DNA from: an uncultured Clostridia bacterium
Lineage (GTDB): Bacteria > Bacillota > Clostridia > Oscillospirales > Oscillospiraceae
Assembly: GCA_945910975.1 (NCBI GenBank)
Contig: CAMDZY010000058.1
Coordinates: 1 to 9,696, forward strand
Direction: 5' to 3'
DNA: 9,696 nucleotides
Shown one piece after another: positions 1 through 5,758 of this stretch. Each line of letters begins with the position of its first letter. The stretch's first letter is position 1. The notes beneath the pieces were generated by a model. That model was not told where the DNA came from, did no database searches, and saw only the letters and a list, made by a program, of their open reading frames with translations. Made by a program: the position numbers and the translations under genes.

Positions 1-99
1 TGCCCCAACTGCGGTCACGTGATCCCCGGCCGAACCGGCACCCCGGATCGCTGTCCCCATTGCAAAGCCAGCCTGCTCGGAAAGATGGATACAAACTAA
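1..99 (+). CDS. C-terminal end of a zinc-ribbon protein (partial)
   Basis: An open frame enters from the left edge in frame 1 and stops at TAA 97-99, giving 32 visible residues. They begin CPNCG and contain a second pair, CPHC, about 15 residues later. Two CxxC knuckles with this spacing are a typical zinc ribbon, which here sits at the extreme C-terminus followed by a short tail ending in KMDTN. The rest of the protein lies outside the window, so its function cannot be named; C-terminal zinc ribbons occur on many unrelated bacterial proteins. The hairpin right after the stop (106-148) fits the end of a transcription unit and supports this as a real gene end. Confidence is good that it is coding, low for any role. 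Confidence 0.7.
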   Translation, partial: CPNCGHVIPGRTGTPDRCPHCKASLLGKMDTN

Positions 100-105
100 G
101 CCATA

Positions 106-148
106 AAAATTGGTCGGACAATTCGATTGGAATTGCCCGGCCAATTTT
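106..148. terminator. Bidirectional hairpin terminator between the zinc-ribbon gene and folC
   Basis: Two 18-base arms (106-123 and 131-148) are complementary at 16 of 18 positions around a 7-base loop. The arm ends are A/T-rich (aaaatt / aatttt), so each strand gives a stem ending in a U-run; a further T6 follows at 155-160 on the plus strand. It lies between two converging stop codons (97-99 plus, 152-150 minus), where a shared intrinsic terminator is expected. Confidence 0.75.
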
Positions 149-149
149 C

Positions 150-1418
150 TTAACTTTTTTCAACCGCATCGCGGATTTCGCCGATCATATACAGGCTGCC
201 AAAGGCGAGGATTGCGCCGTTTGTTCCGGCCTGCGCAAGGGCAAGTTGCACGCCCTGCGTTACACTTTCCGCCGCTGTGACCGGTTTGCCGAATGCACGC
301 AGGCATTCCGCCAGCTCATTTGCGGATAAGCAACGGGGGTTGGGGGGTGTGACGGTGACAAAGCGTGCAGCATAAGGTGCAACCACGGCATACATATGGG
401 AATAATCCTTATCCGCCAAAACGCCTGTGAGAACCGTCAATTCTTTTCCCGGCAGGTAGTCGCGGATGTTCTGCGCAAGCGCGGCGATGCACTGCGGATT
501 GTGGCCGCCGTCCACGATGAACAGCGGGTCGCGCCGCAGCAGGTCAAACCGTCCCGGCCAACGGACATCATGCAGACCGTCGCGCAGGTTCTGCTCGGAA
601 ATCTGCCAGCCACGGCCGCGAAGGGCGTCAAGTGCGGTGATCGCCACGGCTGCATTATGCAGCTGGTGGTCGCCAAGCAAGGGCAGGAAAATATCCTTGC
701 GGTCTTCATAGTCAAAGGTTTGCCCCTCCAGGCTGTGCGTTTTGGACACGATTGCGTCAAACTGCGCCTTATGCAGTGGAATCTGCAAATCACGGCAAAT
801 CCTCTCATACACCGCCTCAACACTCTCATTGACGCGATAGCACACCGCATCGCAGCCGGGCTTGAGGATGCCGGCCTTGGTCGCGGCAATTTCCTCCAAC
901 GTATCGCCCAGGTATTCCGTGTGGTCAAGCCCGATGTTGGTAAATACCGCCACCTCCGGTGCATCGATGACGTTGGTGGAATCCATCGCGCCGCCCATGC
1001 CCGCCTCCAACACGACAATGTCGCAATTGTGCCGTGCAAAATACGCAAAGGCGATTGCGGTGACCAATTCAAACTCTGTGGGATGCTCCTGCATCTGTTC
1101 GGCGTGGGGACGGACAAACTCCGTGACCTCCCCCAGCTCCGCATCGGAAATTTCCACACCGTCCACCTGCATCCGCTCGTTGAAGCGGAAAATGTAGGGC
1201 GAGGTGTACAGTCCCGTGGTATAGCCGGCCTTTCGCAGGACACTGGCAATCATGGCTGCCGTGCTGCCCTTGCCGTTCGTGCCGACAATGTGGACAAATT
1301 TCAGCTTTTTCTGCGGGTCGCCCATGCGGCGCAGCAGCTCAAAGGTACGGCTCAGGCCGGGGATGGAGCCTTTCCAGCTGTAAGAATGAATATATGCAAT
1401 TGCTTCGGATCCGGTCAT
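150..1418 (-). CDS. folC: Bifunctional folylpolyglutamate synthase / dihydrofolate synthase
   Basis: FolC is the cytosolic Mur-ligase-family enzyme that ATP-dependently adds glutamate to dihydropteroate or to reduced folates, which keeps folates in the cell. The 422-residue protein has the usual family length. Visible motifs are the P-loop GTNGKGST (46-53), the substrate-binding YTSPYIFRFNER (71-82), EAGMGGAMDSTNVI (138-151), NIGLDHTEYLG (161-171), the TKAGI lysine (K181) expected to be carbamylated, LLGDHQLHNA (247-256), RWPGRFD (286-292) at the domain junction and DGGHNP (303-308) in the C-terminal domain. The ATG follows the folT stop by 15 bases with a weak purine-rich site (GAAAGAAG), so it is probably cotranscribed with folT and indirectly under the same THF riboswitch. 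The stop abuts the 106-148 terminator. Whether it has both activities cannot be read from sequence. Confidence 0.96.
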   Translation of the reverse strand: MTGSEAIAYIHSYSWKGSIPGLSRTFELLRRMGDPQKKLKFVHIVGTNGKGSTAAMIASVLRKAGYTTGLYTSPYIFRFNERMQVDGVEISDAELGEVTEFVRPHAEQMQEHPTEFELVTAIAFAYFARHNCDIVVLEAGMGGAMDSTNVIDAPEVAVFTNIGLDHTEYLGDTLEEIAATKAGILKPGCDAVCYRVNESVEAVYERICRDLQIPLHKAQFDAIVSKTHSLEGQTFDYEDRKDIFLPLLGDHQLHNAAVAITALDALRGRGWQISEQNLRDGLHDVRWPGRFDLLRRDPLFIVDGGHNPQCIAALAQNIRDYLPGKELTVLTGVLADKDYSHMYAVVAPYAARFVTVTPPNPRCLSANELAECLRAFGKPVTAAESVTQGVQLALAQAGTNGAILAFGSLYMIGEIRDAVEKS

Positions 1419-1433
1419 AACAAACGCTTCTTT

Positions 1434-2027
1434 CTACAAATTTGCCAGCTTTGAGGATTTGAGCGCAGACAGCAGCGGAATGGCCACAACACCGGTTGCA
1501 ACAGCCGTGCCAACGCCGGTCAGGATCCGCACCCACATAACGCCGAAAATCAAAGCGGCATTGTAATAACCGTAGATTTTGGAATCGACATAATAGACCG
1601 CAGTGTTTGCAAGCGAAGTGGCAATCGCCGCCACAATACAAATTGCAAAATAGACTGCCAGTCGCTTCCCCTTGGTAATGGCGTCAACAGACATTTGCTT
1701 GGCAAAGATGACGACGCCAAGCCCCAACAGCAAGCCGCGCACGGTTTCCGGGATACACCACAAAAGTGTGGTTGCACTGAAGCCCCACGCCAGCATTTGG
1801 GCGATTAGCTCGCCAAGGAATCCGACAAGCGCCGCATCGATCGGGCCATACAACACTGCGCCCACGACAAGCGGAAGCGCAACAAAGGAAATTCGCACGC
1901 CTGCAATCTCCATATGCTCGGCAAGATAGCCAAGCGCAAAGTACAGCGCAATCAACAGCGCATCGACTGCAAGCCTTGCGGCAGGGAACTTATGGGCAGA
2001 ACGCCCAGACGCGGGAAAATTGGACAT
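1434..2027 (-). CDS. folT: ECF transporter S component, folate-specific (FolT-like)
   Basis: This is a 197-residue, very hydrophobic protein with about six membrane segments (roughly 18-38, 45-60, 63-82, 86-110, 123-145 and 157-190). That is the size and shape of an energy-coupling-factor S component, the membrane subunit that binds a vitamin and docks on the shared EcfA/A'/T module. Folate specificity is inferred from three things: the sequence resembles the folate-family S components, the next gene is folC, and a THF riboswitch precedes it. I chose the ATG at 2027 because a strong GGAGGA lies 7 bases upstream of it; the frame stays open further upstream, but that stretch is the riboswitch leader and must be untranslated. 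No ECF ATPase genes are in the window, as expected for a group-II ECF system. Specificity for another compound is possible but unlikely. Confidence 0.88.
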   Translation of the reverse strand: MSNFPASGRSAHKFPAARLAVDALLIALYFALGYLAEHMEIAGVRISFVALPLVVGAVLYGPIDAALVGFLGELIAQMLAWGFSATTLLWCIPETVRGLLLGLGVVIFAKQMSVDAITKGKRLAVYFAICIVAAIATSLANTAVYYVDSKIYGYYNAALIFGVMWVRILTGVGTAVATGVVAIPLLSALKSSKLANL

Positions 2028-2034
2028 AAAAAAT

Positions 2035-2055
2035 TCCTCCTTTAATTTTGGAGGA
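2035..2055 (-). promoter_or_regulatory. Shine-Dalgarno-sequestering hairpin of folT
   Basis: On the minus-strand RNA, UCCUCC (2055 to 2050) pairs perfectly with GGAGGA (2040 to 2035), the folT ribosome binding site, around a 9-nt A/U loop. No U-run follows, so it acts on translation rather than as a terminator. It is the likely expression platform of the upstream THF riboswitch. Confidence 0.75.
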
Positions 2056-2103
2056 GGTTGTAATATGATTCCGATGCTACACCCTGAATTATAAAAATCG
2101 CAG

Positions 2104-2225
2104 GATGCCAACGCGTAGGCGGTTGCGAACGTAGTATCGTGGAGCGGCAAAAACCGTTCCTTCGCCCGGCGGCAACCTCCCATCCGTCCGGTACTTAACG
2201 CACTACTTCTACTCCCAGCAGCATC
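2104..2225 (-). promoter_or_regulatory. Tetrahydrofolate (THF) riboswitch in the folT leader
   Basis: On the minus-strand RNA I see the class hallmarks in order: GGGAGUAGA (2216 to 2208), GCGUUAAGU (2201 to 2193), a P3 stem with loop AUGGGAGGUUG (2183 to 2173), then GCGAAGG. The foldable parts are P2 GUAGU/ACUAC (2206-2202 with 2135-2131, plus a G-U), P3 CCGG-A-CGG/CCGCCGG (2191-2184 with 2172-2166) and P4 GGA-A-CGG/CCG-C-UCC (2160-2154 with 2147-2141). The loop-to-joining pseudoknot is GGUUG (2177-2173) with CAACC (2125-2121). P1 probably uses GAUGC (2225-2221) and GCAUC (2108-2104); this outer limit is the least certain. The class binds reduced folates and normally represses folate transport or synthesis. 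Position ahead of folT-folC is exactly as expected. Confidence 0.9.
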
Positions 2226-2314
2226 AGCTTGAATCCCGCGTTCTCCCGCCATGGCGGCGGGAAAGCACGGCATCCGAATTCTTTCTTTGACAGCGATATT
2301 TCACCATCGGAAGA

Positions 2315-2352
2315 ATTCAACTACATTGTAATCATTTTGTCAAAAAATGCAA
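2315..2352 (-). promoter_or_regulatory. Sigma-A-type promoter(s) for folT-folC
   Basis: Two overlapping options exist on the minus strand. One is TTGACA (2343 to 2338), 17 bases, TTGAAT (2320 to 2315). The other is TTGCAT (2352 to 2347), 16 bases, TACAAT (2330 to 2325). Either starts a leader of about 280-290 nt that includes the whole riboswitch. The sequence alone does not decide between them. Confidence 0.55.
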
Positions 2353-2429
2353 GAGGGTGATTTTATTTTCTGCGATTTGTGTAATATATATGAACCATCT
2401 ATGAACAAATTGTGCATTTTGACAACAGC

Positions 2430-3125
2430 TCACAGCGGCTGCTGTTTGATTTTCGCAAAACGCCGGGGATATGCCGGCGGCGTGTGGCCGACTTTACGCA
2501 CAATGACGGCATAGTGCGTGGCATCGCCGACCGGATAGGCATAGACCTGCTCGACCTTGCCCCCCAGCAGACGGATGGCGTTTTTTGCTTCCTGCAATTC
2601 CTGCTCCGCCTGCGCGCCCTTCATCGCGATAAAACAGCCACCCGGCTTTACATAGGGCAGACACAGCTCACACAGGACATTGAGTCTGGCCACGGCGCGC
2701 GAGGTTGCAATGTCATACTGCTCTCTACGCGTCTGTACCAATTCCTCCGCTCGACCGGATAGGCAGGTTGCCTGCACGCCAATTTCCGGCAACGCTTCGT
2801 CTTGAAGCCAGCGGATTCGCTTGTTCAGACTGTCGAGCAGCGTCAATTCCATGGACGGCACAGCGATTTTCAGCGGCACGCCCGGAAAACCCGCCCCGCA
2901 GCCCACATCGATCACGCGCTGATTGGAAAAATCCACTGCGCGCGTCAGGCTGATGCAGTCAAAAAAGTGCAGCTGCGCCACTGCGGACGGCTCTGTGATG
3001 GCTGTGAGGTTCATCACCTGATTTTTTTCCAAAAGCTGTGCGCCGAACGCCGCCAACTGCGCCAGCTGCGCCGGGGACAGCGGAATTGTGTCGGCATTGA
3101 AATATGTATCTAGAATCGTTCGCAT
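2430..3125 (-). CDS. rsmG: 16S rRNA (guanine-527-N7)-methyltransferase
   Basis: RsmG (formerly GidB) uses S-adenosylmethionine to make m7G at position 527 of 16S rRNA in the 530 loop; in other bacteria its loss gives low-level streptomycin resistance. The 231-residue protein is of normal length. The N-terminal family signature LTAITEP (40-46) and HFFDCISL (53-60) are present, followed by SAM motif I VIDVGCGAGFPGVPL (71-85), the acidic end of strand 2 LLDS (96-99), ATSRAVARL (140-148) and the basic C-terminus YPRRFAKIKQQPL. The ATG at 3125 has GGGAG at 10 bases' spacing, inside the end of the upstream pseudouridine synthase gene. Only 7 bases separate the two genes, so they are probably cotranscribed and translationally coupled; both act on RNA. 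Confidence 0.95.
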   Translation of the reverse strand: MRTILDTYFNADTIPLSPAQLAQLAAFGAQLLEKNQVMNLTAITEPSAVAQLHFFDCISLTRAVDFSNQRVIDVGCGAGFPGVPLKIAVPSMELTLLDSLNKRIRWLQDEALPEIGVQATCLSGRAEELVQTRREQYDIATSRAVARLNVLCELCLPYVKPGGCFIAMKGAQAEQELQEAKNAIRLLGGKVEQVYAYPVGDATHYAVIVRKVGHTPPAYPRRFAKIKQQPL

Positions 3126-3132
3126 GGTAACA

Positions 3133-4011
3133 TTACTCCCTGTCAGAATAGACCCGCTGCAAGGATTGCACGGTCAGCACTTCGCCGGTCAGTGGGTGGG
3201 GAAAGCGCAGTGACATTGCGCAAAGCTGCTGCCATTGGCAGCCCAATCGCAGTGAAAATGCCTGAGATTCCGGCGTACCGTACTGCGGGTCACCCAAAAT
3301 GGGAAAGCCGCTGTAGGCGCAGTGAATGCGCAACTGGTGGGTGCGGCCGGTGAGCGGCTGCAGCTCCAACAAGCTGCACGTTTCGTCCGATGCAAGCACC
3401 CGATAGTGCGTTTTTGCCGGCTTCCCGTCCTCACGGACGCAGCGTAGCAGGCTTGTGGGCGAAAGACGGGCGATGGGCGCACAAATTTCCCCCTCCGGCT
3501 GTGTTGGGTGGCCAAAGACGGCGGCACGGTAGGTTTTGTGGATGCGACCGTTTTGCAGATGGTCGCACAAAATGGCATGGGTGTGAGAATTTTTAGCAAT
3601 CAGAACCACGCCAAACGTGTCCCTGTCCAGCCGATTGACGAGGTGAATGGCACATTTCTGGCCGGTTTGCTGATAATAATACAGCAGGCGGTTGGCGATC
3701 GTGCCGTCAAGCCGGTTGAAGGTCGGGTGCATCATGATCCCGGGCGGTTTGTCCAGCACGATCAGTGCATCGTCCTCATATAAAATATGCAGCTCGCCCT
3801 CCTGCGCCGGATAATCGGGCGCTTCTTCCTCAATGGTGACCGTGATCACATCGCCCGGATGGACCCGGTGATGCACGTGTACCCGCTGCCCATTGACGCG
3901 GTAGGCATCGCGATATTTTAAGCGCGTGGTTAACGTGGACGAAAGTCCCAATTCTCCGCGCAAAAAGGACACCAGCTTGCCCTCCCGGCAGGCGTTGTGG
4001 GTCAAAACCAT
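3133..4011 (-). CDS. RluA-family RNA pseudouridine synthase with S4 domain
   Basis: This enzyme isomerises specific uridines in rRNA or tRNA to pseudouridine. The 292-residue protein has an N-terminal S4 RNA-binding domain (about 12-58, ending HPGDVITVTI) and an RluA catalytic domain: DALIVLDKPPGIMMHP (81-96), catalytic motif NRLDRDTFG (126-134) with the presumed nucleophile D129, and GRTHQLRIH (222-230). The motif has Asn and Phe where His and Ser are commonest (HRLDRDTSG). I chose the ATG at 4011 because GAGGTG lies 8 bases upstream. A longer frame starting at GTG 4032 would begin upstream of the predicted transcription start, so it is unlikely. The gene heads a unit with rsmG. Which uridines it modifies cannot be told; RluD-like or a paralogue such as YjbO/YhcT are the candidates, so I give no symbol. 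Confidence 0.93.
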   Translation of the reverse strand: MVLTHNACREGKLVSFLRGELGLSSTLTTRLKYRDAYRVNGQRVHVHHRVHPGDVITVTIEEEAPDYPAQEGELHILYEDDALIVLDKPPGIMMHPTFNRLDGTIANRLLYYYQQTGQKCAIHLVNRLDRDTFGVVLIAKNSHTHAILCDHLQNGRIHKTYRAAVFGHPTQPEGEICAPIARLSPTSLLRCVREDGKPAKTHYRVLASDETCSLLELQPLTGRTHQLRIHCAYSGFPILGDPQYGTPESQAFSLRLGCQWQQLCAMSLRFPHPLTGEVLTVQSLQRVYSDRE

Positions 4012-4034
4012 GTCAAAATCACCTCTTTGCACCC

Positions 4035-4063
4035 ATTATACCTGCATTTACAGTCGGACGCAA
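4035..4063 (-). promoter_or_regulatory. Sigma-A promoter of the pseudouridine synthase-rsmG unit
   Basis: On the minus strand, TTGCGT (4063 to 4058) and a perfect TATAAT (4040 to 4035) are separated by 17 bases. The promoter begins immediately after the ytvI stop codon. The predicted start is an A near 4028, giving a 5' UTR of about 17 nt that just contains the GAGGTG ribosome binding site. Confidence 0.8.
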
Positions 4064-5122
4064 TCAATTTTTTTGAATTTCCCACAGTTCGGCAAACTGC
4101 TTCGCCAAAATTGCGCAAATGGGGAACAAAATCATCCCCGCAATTCCCATCAGCCGGTAGCCGGCATACATCGCAAACAGCGTCACCAGCGGCGACAGCC
4201 CGATCTGCCGTCCCAGCAGGCGCGGTTCCAGCGCCGTCCGCGTCAGCGAGGCTACCGCGTAAAGAATCAGCAGGCCAAATCCCAAAGCGCCGTTTCCCTG
4301 CAAAAAGCTGATGATCGCCCACGGGATCAGCACCGTCCCGACGCCCAACACAGGCAATGCGTCCACTACTGCGATCAGTCCGCCAAACAGTAGCGGAAAA
4401 TCTGCGCCTAAAATCCACAGGCCGACCGTGACCACCGCAAAGCACACGCCCATCAGCTTCAACTGTGCCTTGCACCAGCCACCCATCGCGGACTTGATGC
4501 GCTGGGAGAAGGTGTCAATATGCTGCGCCCACGCCTTGGGCAAACGTCTGAGGATGGAGCGGCGCAGCGTCGGCCACTGGGAGGAAAACATAAAGCTGGA
4601 CAAAATGGCCGTGACCAAAAACAGCATCGTGCCGGGAAGAGAGGAAACCGTTCGGCTCACCAGTCGCATCAGCCAGCCATAGAGCGATTCCACCAGAACG
4701 CTCCCGCTCTGGAACAGATTCTCGACCCACTGCGACACCGTCACGCCAAGTCCGTCCGGCAGCTTTGCCGCCAGCTTGGCCAGCCACGCCTCCAGCGCCT
4801 GCATCGGCCCCGCCAGCGAAGAAAGCAGTTGCGGCAGTTGCGACACAAAGCCCTGCAGCTCCTGCAAAAGCGAACGAAACAGGAAAAACAGCACCACACC
4901 CAGCACCACATAAATCAGCACCATGCTGGCTGCCGAGCAGACCCAGCGCGGCAGCGTTTTGTTTTTTTGCAGCGCCCGAATGATCGGCTCCGCCGCGCGC
5001 GAGAGCAAAAAACCGATGAAAAACGGCAGCAGAATCGGCAGCAAAAACCGAAAGCCCACCCATGCCAATGCAATCGCAATGGCCACATACAGTGCTGCCC
5101 TGGAAATTTTTTTCACGTCCAT
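4064..5122 (-). CDS. ytvI: AI-2E-family membrane protein, likely sporulation protein YtvI
   Basis: This is a 352-residue polytopic membrane protein with paired N-terminal segments (about 9-40), one at 61-84, a soluble amphipathic stretch (about 85-155), and C-terminal segments at about 160-180, 219-240, 243-275, 277-297 and 310-340. The conserved block DALPVLGVGTVLIPWAI (254-270) and the EPRLLGRQIGLSPLVTL stretch (299-315) are typical of the AI-2E transporter-like superfamily, specifically the YtvI branch found in endospore formers. YtvI is annotated as a sporulation integral membrane protein of unclear mechanism. The start at 5122 is fixed by GGAGGT 4 bases before ATG. The 102-base gap to the divergent ACT gene holds no convincing vegetative promoter for this strand, which would fit a sporulation sigma factor but does not prove it. 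Another AI-2E subfamily member is the main alternative. Confidence 0.8.
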   Translation of the reverse strand: MDVKKISRAALYVAIAIALAWVGFRFLLPILLPFFIGFLLSRAAEPIIRALQKNKTLPRWVCSAASMVLIYVVLGVVLFFLFRSLLQELQGFVSQLPQLLSSLAGPMQALEAWLAKLAAKLPDGLGVTVSQWVENLFQSGSVLVESLYGWLMRLVSRTVSSLPGTMLFLVTAILSSFMFSSQWPTLRRSILRRLPKAWAQHIDTFSQRIKSAMGGWCKAQLKLMGVCFAVVTVGLWILGADFPLLFGGLIAVVDALPVLGVGTVLIPWAIISFLQGNGALGFGLLILYAVASLTRTALEPRLLGRQIGLSPLVTLFAMYAGYRLMGIAGMILFPICAILAKQFAELWEIQKN

Positions 5123-5147
5123 AAGTACCTCCAAACGATTCGTCCTA

Positions 5148-5176
5148 TTGCATTTTGAAACAAGCTGTGTTAGAAT
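5148..5176 (+). promoter_or_regulatory. Sigma-A-type promoter of the ACT-domain gene
   Basis: TTGCAT (5148-5153) and TAGAAT (5171-5176) are spaced by 17 bases, placing the transcription start near 5183 and leaving a leader of about 40 nt with AGGAGG just before the ATG at 5225. Confidence 0.6.
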
Positions 5177-5224
5177 AGTAAAAACAAATGTCCATGCCAC
5201 ACGGACGATTCAGGAGGAACCCGC

Positions 5225-5665
5225 ATGAAGACTGCCCCCAAATACTATATCATCGAAGCCTCTGCCCTGCCGGAAGTGTTTGTGCGCGTTGCGGAGGCCA
5301 AGCGCCTGTTGGAAACCGGCGAAGCGGAAACCGTCGGACAGGCCACCCGCACCACCGGCATCAGCCGCAGCGCATTTTACAAATACCGCGATGCGGTATT
5401 CCCCTTTCAGAGCATGATGTCCGGCAGGATCCTCACCTTTCAGCTGGTATTGCAGGATGTGACCGGTCTGTTATCGTCCATACTTACCATTTTTGCCCAA
5501 TCCGGCGCAAATATACTCACCATCAACCAAACAATTCCAACCAACGGCTGCGCGCCGGTGACAGTTTCCGCCGAAACCTCCAATATGCTCGGCTCGCTGG
5601 AAAGCCTTCTGACCCAATTGACGCAGACGCCGGGTGTTGTGAAAGCAGAAATTCTGGCAGGATAG
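5225..5665 (+). CDS. pheB: ACT-domain protein of the PheB/UPF0735 family
   Basis: This 146-residue protein has the usual family length. It has a helix-turn-helix-like N-terminal segment (about 33-57, around TVGQATRTTGISRSAFYKY) and a C-terminal ACT domain (about 69-144, starting RILTFQLVLQD and including GLLSSILTIFAQSGANILTI). ACT domains bind amino acids; the Bacillus member is called PheB from its link to phenylalanine metabolism, but a direct activity is not established. The ATG has a perfect AGGAGG 8 bases upstream. It is alone on this strand: its own promoter precedes it, it is divergent from ytvI, and a strong terminator follows 46 bases after the stop. A regulatory role is inferred from the domain pairing. 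The family assignment is firm; the effector is unknown. Confidence 0.88.
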   Translation: MKTAPKYYIIEASALPEVFVRVAEAKRLLETGEAETVGQATRTTGISRSAFYKYRDAVFPFQSMMSGRILTFQLVLQDVTGLLSSILTIFAQSGANILTINQTIPTNGCAPVTVSAETSNMLGSLESLLTQLTQTPGVVKAEILAG

Positions 5666-5711
5666 CAGCTTGGGCGCTACCCTATACTATATGCGGACGA
5701 ACAGAAAAAAT

Positions 5712-5754
5712 AGGCTATATCAAAACGATTGTGACAATCATTTTGGTATAGCCT
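5712..5754. terminator. Long bidirectional intrinsic terminator
   Basis: Two 20-base arms (5712-5731 and 5735-5754) match at 18 of 20 positions around a 3-base loop. T5 follows at 5756-5760 on the plus strand, and an A-run at 5705-5710 gives a U6 run on the minus strand. It sits between two converging genes (stops at 5665 plus and 5759 minus) and should end both. Confidence 0.9.
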
Positions 5755-5758
5755 GTTT

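Larger units (their letters stand above)
2028..2429. other. Gene-free folT leader and rsmG-folT intergenic region
   Basis: These 402 bases between the rsmG stop and the folT start contain no credible gene. From the rsmG side they hold a near-perfect 8-1-8 palindrome (2401-2417), an A/T-rich stretch, the folT promoter(s), an inverted pair around GAATTC (2276-2285 and 2309-2318), a GC-rich 6-bp hairpin (2245-2250 with 2256-2261), the THF riboswitch and the SD-sequestering hairpin. No clear intrinsic terminator follows rsmG, so some read-through from rsmG into the folate leader is possible. Confidence 0.75.

Noticed and set aside
396..1454. A 352-codon open frame on the plus strand opposite folC
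   Set aside because: It is a shadow of folC: no ribosome binding site, no recognisable protein pattern, and the opposite strand carries every FolC motif.
2245..2261. GC-rich 6-bp hairpin in the folT leader as a terminator
   Set aside because: No U-run follows on the minus strand; it lies upstream of the riboswitch and is more likely a leader stem or chance.
2028..2273. An 82-residue N-terminal extension of folT
   Set aside because: The stretch is the THF riboswitch and leader, and the start at 2027 has a strong SD. The open frame there is incidental.
5188..5751. A 187-codon plus-strand frame overlapping the ACT-domain gene
   Set aside because: It is the +1 shadow of the ACT gene, lacks its own ribosome binding site and runs into the terminator hairpin.
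5712..5754. The long palindrome as a mobile-element end or REP-type repeat
   Set aside because: Only one copy is seen, it lies exactly between converging stops and it has U-runs on both sides, so a bidirectional terminator explains it fully.
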